A DNA stretch of 64,000 bases from Deinococcus psychrotolerans (GTDB taxonomy: Bacteria; Deinococcota; Deinococci; Deinococcales; Deinococcaceae). The notes under the pieces were generated by a model. That model worked only from the letters and a program-made list of their open reading frames with translations. It made no database searches and had not been told where the DNA came from. Positions 58,329 to 64,000 of this stretch are shown piece by piece (position 1 is the stretch's first letter; the number at the start of each line of letters is the position of its first letter). The position numbers and the translations under genes are program-made. Location: positions 512,501-576,500 of the forward strand of contig NZ_CP034183.1 of NCBI RefSeq assembly GCF_003860465.1. The letters run 5' to 3'.

Positions 58329-58728
58329 ACTGGGTGGTCGCCACCACGTCTGCCAGCGTGGTGCGGTCGAGCTGGGCATAAAAAGCCTGAGTGGCCTGAT
58401 TCAGCACACCTTTCAAACCGCAGTGCAGCCGCAGCGGACATTCCTGACTCAAGCAGTCGATGACGTCGCCGGGCGGTTCGGTGGAGCGCACCACCTGGCC
58501 GATGGTCAAGTCGCTGGGGGCGGCGGCGAGCCGTATGCCTCCGTTGCGCCCGCGTGCCGCACTGATCCATCCGACCTTGCTGAGGTGATGCACCGCTTTG
58601 TGCAGGTGGTTGTAGGGAATGTTGTAGCGCTCAGCCAGCTCCAGAGTGGTGGCCTGCTGACCCGGCGGCAACTGGGCCAGATGCATCAGCACTCTCAGCG
58701 AAGCGTCGGTAAAGCGGGTGAGCTGCAT
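58267..58728 (-). CDS. nsrR: Rrf2-family nitric oxide sensor repressor NsrR
   Basis: The protein has 153 residues. The winged helix ([34 protein letters not shown]) is typical of Rrf2. Cys92, Cys97 and Cys103 ([12 protein letters not shown]) match the spacing of the NsrR Fe-S cluster, at nearly the same numbers as in E. coli. Nitric oxide destroys the cluster and relieves repression. It sits 19 bp after hmp on the same strand, and an NsrR-type site lies over the hmp promoter. The C-terminal tail overlaps uvrC on the other strand. Confidence 0.9.
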   Translation of the reverse strand: MQLTRFTDASLRVLMHLAQLPPGQQATTLELAERYNIPYNHLHKAVHHLSKVGWISAARGRNGGIRLAAAPSDLTIGQVVRSTEPPGDVIDCLSQECPLRLHCGLKGVLNQATQAFYAQLDRTTLADVVATTQFTELLPAPPAALPAESPENP

Positions 58729-58747
58729 ACCAGCAGTATGGCGGCAA

Positions 58748-59986
58748 TCAGCTCAGGGCGGGAGCGGCAGTTTGCGTGGGGCCAAAGGTTTCGGTAAAAC
58801 GCTGCTGAGCAGGAATACCGAGCTGGTCGAGCATCCCCTCGGCAGCCGAGACGAACCCCTCAGGGCCGCAGTAATAGTATTCAGCCTGACCTTCCGGCAA
58901 GTACGGGCGCAGCGTCTTCAAGCTGATCAGGCCCGCGAGGTCATGGTGCTCGCCGGGGCGATCTCGGTCGGTGACGTCGGTGTAGTAGATCACCTTGCGC
59001 ACTTGGGGATGCTGCGCTGCCAGCTCGTTGACATGTGCTCTGAAGGCGTGGAAGTCCTGGGAAAGTGCGGCGTGGACAAAGACCACCGGGCGTTTTGAAC
59101 CGGTGGCGATCAGGGTATTGAGCATGCTGAGCATCGGGGTGATGCCCACGCCGCCGCTCAGCAGCACCACCGGCAACTGGGTGTCTTGCAGATAAAAATC
59201 TCCGGCGGGCAGATGCACCAGCACCTCGGCACCGACCTCAATCTGATCGTGCAGGTAATTGGAAATCAGCCCTTCAGGCGCGTCCCAAGCCGCTTCACTC
59301 GGCGCAAATTCACGCTTGACGCTGATGCGGTACGACGTCTGATTGGACGCGTCGGAGAGGCTGTACTGCCGGATTTGCTGAGTCGGAAATCCCGGCACCT
59401 GCGCTTTGACGCTGAGGTACTGTCCGGCCCGGTAAGGCGGCAGTGGCTGGCCGTCAGCCGGTTCGAGAATCAGCGAGGTCACGTTCTGACTTTCAACGGC
59501 TTTTTGAATGACCCTGAAGACCTTGAAGCCGCGCCAGCCGCCAACTTGAGCCGCGTCAGCGTCGTAGATCTGCTGTTCTGCCCCCATCATCAGGTCGGCC
59601 AGCTGTCCATAAGCGGCGGCCCAGGCGTCCAGAATCGCTGGGGTGGCCGCGTCGCCCAGCACCGTGGCGATGGCTTCCAGCAAGTAATGGCCGACCACCG
59701 GGTACTGCTCGGGCAAGACGTCCAAGCTCACGTGCTTGTTGGTGATGCGGCTGAGCATCGGCCCCAGCACAGCAGGGTTTTCGATGTGGGCGGCGTAGGC
59801 CAGCACCGAGGCCGCCAGACTGCGGGCCTGACGCCCCGTGGCCTGATTTGCCGGATTAAACACGTTGAGCAGTTCGGGGTGAGCGGCGAACAGGGCGCTG
59901 TAAAAGTGCCGGGTAATCTCTTCGCCTTTCAGTTCGAGGGCCGGAACGGTGGCTTTGATGATGGCGGTCTGTGAAGGGGTGAGCAT
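58748..59986 (-). CDS. hmp: Flavohemoglobin, nitric oxide dioxygenase
   Basis: The protein has 412 residues. The globin domain has Tyr29 in the distal pocket and proximal His85 (ITNKHVSL). The reductase domain has RQYSLS for FAD and LLSGGVGITPML plus the C-terminal YYYCGPEGF for NAD(P)H. It oxidises nitric oxide to nitrate with O2. Its leaderless promoter (TATTTT, seven bases, ATG) lies under a near-consensus NsrR site, and nsrR follows on the same strand. Confidence 0.96.
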   Translation of the reverse strand: MLTPSQTAIIKATVPALELKGEEITRHFYSALFAAHPELLNVFNPANQATGRQARSLAASVLAYAAHIENPAVLGPMLSRITNKHVSLDVLPEQYPVVGHYLLEAIATVLGDAATPAILDAWAAAYGQLADLMMGAEQQIYDADAAQVGGWRGFKVFRVIQKAVESQNVTSLILEPADGQPLPPYRAGQYLSVKAQVPGFPTQQIRQYSLSDASNQTSYRISVKREFAPSEAAWDAPEGLISNYLHDQIEVGAEVLVHLPAGDFYLQDTQLPVVLLSGGVGITPMLSMLNTLIATGSKRPVVFVHAALSQDFHAFRAHVNELAAQHPQVRKVIYYTDVTDRDRPGEHHDLAGLISLKTLRPYLPEGQAEYYYCGPEGFVSAAEGMLDQLGIPAQQRFTETFGPTQTAAPALS

Positions 59987-59993
59987 GGACTAG

Positions 59994-59999
59994 AAAATA
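59994..59999 (-). promoter_or_regulatory. -10 box TATTTT, leaderless hmp
   Basis: TATTTT on the minus strand, seven bases before the hmp ATG, overlapping the NsrR site. Confidence 0.55.
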
Positions 60000-60018
60000 T
60001 GCTTTTTAAATACATGTT
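59996..60018. promoter_or_regulatory. NsrR operator of hmp
   Basis: The 23-bp near-palindrome starts AATATGCTTTTTAAATACAT and ends GTT. It agrees with the known NsrR consensus (AAGATGy...ACATCTT form) at about 20 positions. Its left edge overlaps the hmp -10 box, so bound NsrR would block hmp. Confidence 0.8.
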
Positions 60019-60055
60019 TAAAGGATAGATGTCCTGAGCTGGGCTAGGCCGCCGT

Positions 60056-61314
<1,259 letters not shown>

Positions 61315-61318
<4 letters not shown>

Positions 61319-62235
61319 GGCGTTAGTTTAGGCGTGCGCGGGCGCTCTTGGGCGCAGGACAGCAGCGCTCGTAAGTCAGCTTCCACTTGCGGCCGGGTTT
61401 GAATCTCCGCGCCGAGCTGGGTTCTAGCCCACGTCAATTGGCGCTTGGCATACTGGCGGCTCTGGAGACTGATTTGGGCGGCGGCCTGGGGCTGGGTCAG
61501 TTCGCCGCGTGCAAGGGCCAGCGCAGCTCTGTAGCCGAGGGCTTGCCAAACGGTGGCGGAAGATTCAGGCGGAATTTGGCTGGCCAGCCACGCCGCTTCC
61601 TCCGGCCAGCCTGCGGCCAGCATGGCGTCTACGCGGGTCTTGATGCGCTGTTCCAGGTCAGGCTGGGTGAAGGCAAAGACCCGGTAAGTGTGGGCAGGCT
61701 GGGTGGTACCGAATTCAACCGGAAATTTTCCAGTGCGGCGCTGAATTTCTAGGGCGCGGACGACTCGGCGCGGATTGCGCTCCATCCTGGCGGCTTCGGC
61801 GGGGTTGAGGGCGGCGATTTCGGCCAGCAGAGCGTCTAGGCCGCGCTCACTGAGTTCAGCTTCGATTTGGGCGCGGGCGGCGGGGTCGCTGGGCGGGGTC
61901 AGCGGCAGGCCGCGCATGAGCGCTTTGAGGTAAAAGCCAGTTCCGCCGACGATCAATGGGATGTTTTGGCGGCTGAGGACATCGGTGATGGCCGTTTCGG
62001 CCTGGCTCAGCCACTGGGCCACGTCAAAAGAGTCTTGGACATCCACGACATCGATCAAGTGATGCGGGACTTGTTGTTGCTCGGCGGCGCTGGGCTTGGC
62101 CGTACCGATATCCAGTCCCCGGTACACGGTGAAAGCGTCGGCAGCCACGATTTCGAGCCGGAAGGCTTGGGCCAGTTTGAGGGCGAGGGCCGTTTTTCCG
62201 GCAGCAGTGGGGGCGGTGAGGATGGGAAGCAGCAA
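61315..62235 (-). CDS. miaA: tRNA dimethylallyltransferase
   Basis: The protein has 306 residues from TTG 62235. It puts a dimethylallyl group on A37 of tRNAs that read UNN codons. The P-loop is [10 protein letters not shown] (the family usually has GPTASGKT). [35 protein letters not shown] and [12 protein letters not shown] are the tRNA and DMAPP sites. TAAACT lies nine bases before the TTG. miaB, which modifies the same base further, is divergent on the other side of a 218-bp gap. Confidence 0.95.
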
Positions 62236-62244
62236 AGTGAGGGC

Positions 62245-62250
62245 AGTTTA
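62245..62250 (-). promoter_or_regulatory. -10 box TAAACT upstream of miaA
   Basis: TAAACT on the minus strand lies nine bases before the TTG start of miaA. Confidence 0.45.
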
Positions 62251-62352
62251 GCCCACTTGCCGCCAGCACCTCTCTCAGGTAAAAAAGCGCTTCAGCACCG
62301 TCGGAGGAGTGTGACGACGGACAATCTGCCCTTACACAGGAACAGAGCAGGC

Positions 62353-62370
62353 TTATATATATTCTTTAGC
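62353..62370. repeat. 18-bp AT-rich element, also at 31079-31096 inverted
   Basis: TTATATATATTCTTTAGC here is the exact reverse complement of 31079-31096. Related GAATATATA strings occur at 21225 and 24841. It lies in the miaA-miaB gap, in a GC-rich genome. Confidence 0.5.
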
Positions 62371-62453
62371 TCTCCCCTTTTGCACTCAGACTGCGCTAGT
62401 ATTCCTGTTTGACCCGTGGCTCTGGAATCCATCCAGCCCGCCCAGGAGGATGC

Positions 62454-63833
62454 ATGAAAGCACACTTGATTACTTACGGCTGCCAAATGAACGAATACGA
62501 CTCGCATTTGGTTCAGTCTCAACTCGTCTCGCTCGGCGCGGATATGGTGGATTCTATTGACGCCGCCGACTTTGTGCTGATCAACACCTGCGCTGTGCGC
62601 GGCAAGCCGGTGGACAAAGTTCGCAGCGTGCTGGGCCAGCTCCGCAAGGAAAAAGCCCTGCGCCCGCTGGTCATCGGCATGATGGGCTGCCTCGCCCAAC
62701 TCGAAGAAGGCCAGCAGATTGCCCGCAAGTTTGAAGTCGACGTGCTGCTGGGGCCGGGCAGCCTGCTCGACATCGGCAAGGCGCTGGAAAGCAACCAGCG
62801 CTTTTGGGGCCTGAACTTCAAAGACGAACTGCACGACCACATCCCGCCGCCGCCGACCGGCAAGCTGCAAGCCCACCTAACCATCATGCGCGGCTGCGAC
62901 CACCACTGCACCTACTGCATCGTGCCGACCACGCGGGGGCCGCAGGTCAGCCGCCACCCCGACCTGATTTTACGCGAGCTGGATAGCTTGCTCGGCGCAG
63001 GCGTCAAGGAAGTCACTTTGCTGGGCCAGAATGTCAACGCCTACGGCTTTGACGCGGGCGCAAAACTGGCGGGCTATCCCAGCTTCGCCGAACTGCTGCG
63101 GATGGTCGGCGCGAGCGGCATTCAGCGCATCAAATTCACCACCAGCCACCCGATGAACTTTACCGAAGACGTGGCGGCGGCGATGGGTGAGACGCCAGCG
63201 GTTTGCGAGTTCGTACATTTGCCGGTGCAGAGCGGCTCGGATAGAGTGCTGCGCCGGATGGCCCGCGAGTACAACCGCGAGAAGTACTTGACGCACATTG
63301 CCCAGATCAGAAAGCACATGCCGGAAGCGGTACTGGCCACCGACATTATCGTGGGCTTTCCCGGCGAAACCAAGGAAGATTTTCAGGAGACGCTGAGCTT
63401 GTATGACGAAGTGGGCTACGACTCGGCTTACATGTTCATCTACTCGCCGAGGCCCGGCACGCCGAGTTACCAGCACTTTCAGGACTTGCCACGCGAAGTC
63501 AAAACCGAGCGGTTGCAGCGCCTCATCGCCGTGCAAAAAGACTGGAGCGCCAAGAAAAACGCCCGTTTTCAGGGCAGTGTTCAAGAAGTCTTGCTGCGCG
63601 GCGACGCTTACTCGGAAGGCCACCTGGAAGGCCATACGCGGGGCAACCACCCGATCGTGGTGCCCAAAGCGCTGGGCGCGGTTGGTGCAGGGCTGTATCA
63701 AGCGCGGGTGACGGCCACCACGCCGCATATGCTCTACGGCGAACTCGTGGGCGTAGACGGTCAGACGCTGCCGATGGTGCCCAACTTCTTGCCGGAAGCG
63801 GCGGCGCTCTCCAGCCCGCTGACGATGCTGTGA
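62454..63833 (+). CDS. miaB: tRNA-2-methylthio-N6-dimethylallyladenosine synthase
   Basis: The protein has 459 residues from ATG 62454, with AGGAGG four bases upstream. It is a radical-SAM methylthiotransferase that acts on i6A37 made by MiaA. The N-terminal cluster uses Cys in YGCQMN, NTCAVRG and GMMGCLAQ. The SAM cluster is [18 protein letters not shown] domain with [20 protein letters not shown] ends the chain. The stop overlaps the acylphosphatase GTG (GTGA at 63830). Confidence 0.97.
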   Translation: MKAHLITYGCQMNEYDSHLVQSQLVSLGADMVDSIDAADFVLINTCAVRGKPVDKVRSVLGQLRKEKALRPLVIGMMGCLAQLEEGQQIARKFEVDVLLGPGSLLDIGKALESNQRFWGLNFKDELHDHIPPPPTGKLQAHLTIMRGCDHHCTYCIVPTTRGPQVSRHPDLILRELDSLLGAGVKEVTLLGQNVNAYGFDAGAKLAGYPSFAELLRMVGASGIQRIKFTTSHPMNFTEDVAAAMGETPAVCEFVHLPVQSGSDRVLRRMAREYNREKYLTHIAQIRKHMPEAVLATDIIVGFPGETKEDFQETLSLYDEVGYDSAYMFIYSPRPGTPSYQHFQDLPREVKTERLQRLIAVQKDWSAKKNARFQGSVQEVLLRGDAYSEGHLEGHTRGNHPIVVPKALGAVGAGLYQARVTATTPHMLYGELVGVDGQTLPMVPNFLPEAAALSSPLTML

Positions 63834-64000
63834 AGCGCCTCACCGCCCTGATTTCCGGCACCGTGCAGGGGGTGGGCTACCGCTTGTACGTGCAGCGCTA
63901 CGCCCGCGACCTCGGCTTGTCAGGCTACGCCGAGAACACCGACGATGAGCGGGTCGAAGTCGTCGCTGAGGGCCACCAAGAAGACTTGGAACGGCTGCTG
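63830..64000 (+). CDS. Acylphosphatase, cut by the window end
   Basis: GTG 63830 overlaps the miaB stop. The first 57 residues include [20 protein letters not shown], the phosphate loop with the catalytic Arg (GYR) and the family signature. [19 protein letters not shown] supplies the Asn. Acylphosphatases split acyl phosphates such as 1,3-bisphosphoglycerate. About 30 residues should remain beyond the window. Confidence 0.93.
   Translation, partial: MKRLTALISGTVQGVGYRLYVQRYARDLGLSGYAENTDDERVEVVAEGHQEDLERLL

Overview
The window is a gene-dense, high-GC chromosomal segment from a Deinococcus species. The clearest marker is ddrA (47352-47942), a deinococcal Rad52-like protein, with a radiation/desiccation response motif (RDRM) over its promoter. 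An MntH-type manganese importer under an MntR-like operator, a carotenoid/quinone-type prenyl synthase and many leaderless promoters agree with this. In those promoters a TANNNT -10 box lies 6-9 nt from the start codon with no Shine-Dalgarno sequence. The species cannot be named from sequence alone. I see no rRNA, tRNA, CRISPR array or insertion sequence. No stretch longer than about 300 bases lacks a gene.

Layout. 1-3.4 kb: a decayed aldehyde dehydrogenase gene, a small lipoprotein, a polyprenyl diphosphate synthase and a membrane-anchored SDR. 3.5-8.5 kb: HIT protein, folP-folB-folK, a PASTA protein with a kinase-like but apparently dead N-terminal domain, and a cysteine desulfurase. 8.5-15.3 kb: two membrane diguanylate cyclases around an ABC exporter-DsbA-VWA operon, then a hypothetical membrane protein. 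15.5-21.2 kb: smpB, a degenerate amidase, a GerMN protein and smc in one run. 21.2-27 kb: a leftward operon (alpha-amylase, HAD, M19 dipeptidase, YkfC-like NlpC/P60 endopeptidase, Gfo/Idh oxidoreductase, broken DUF6155 gene) joined by 4-nt stop/start overlaps. 27-38.5 kb: aspartokinase, asnS, a YbjN protein, mntH, and hisS-aspS-pepQ-rlpA, then a TIG lipoprotein and a lipid kinase. 38.6-47.2 kb: a tyrosine recombinase behind a 7-codon leaderless mini-ORF, lnt, a degenerate metallophosphoesterase, and the glycolytic run gap-pgk-(broken Sel1 gene)-tpiA, then a Cof-type phosphatase. 47.3-64 kb: ddrA with a coupled 44-residue membrane peptide, trpBA, gluQRS, a class V aminotransferase, ackA, pepF, uvrC, hmp-nsrR with an NsrR-type operator, miaA-MFS, and miaB with the start of an acylphosphatase gene.

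How the parts fit. Several units share a purpose: folate synthesis; central glycolysis; tryptophan synthesis; translation (smpB, three aminoacyl-tRNA synthetases, gluQRS, miaA, miaB); nitric oxide defence (Hmp with its sensor NsrR); DNA damage survival (ddrA, uvrC, smc, manganese uptake); and probably murein-peptide recycling. Three genes are broken (1-394, 21222-21754, 44406-45536), each by a different lesion. The least familiar observations are the ddrA-coupled membrane peptide, the leaderless mini-ORF before the recombinase, the mirrored amylase/aspartokinase promoters, and the catalytically degenerate amidase, kinase-like and phosphoesterase proteins.
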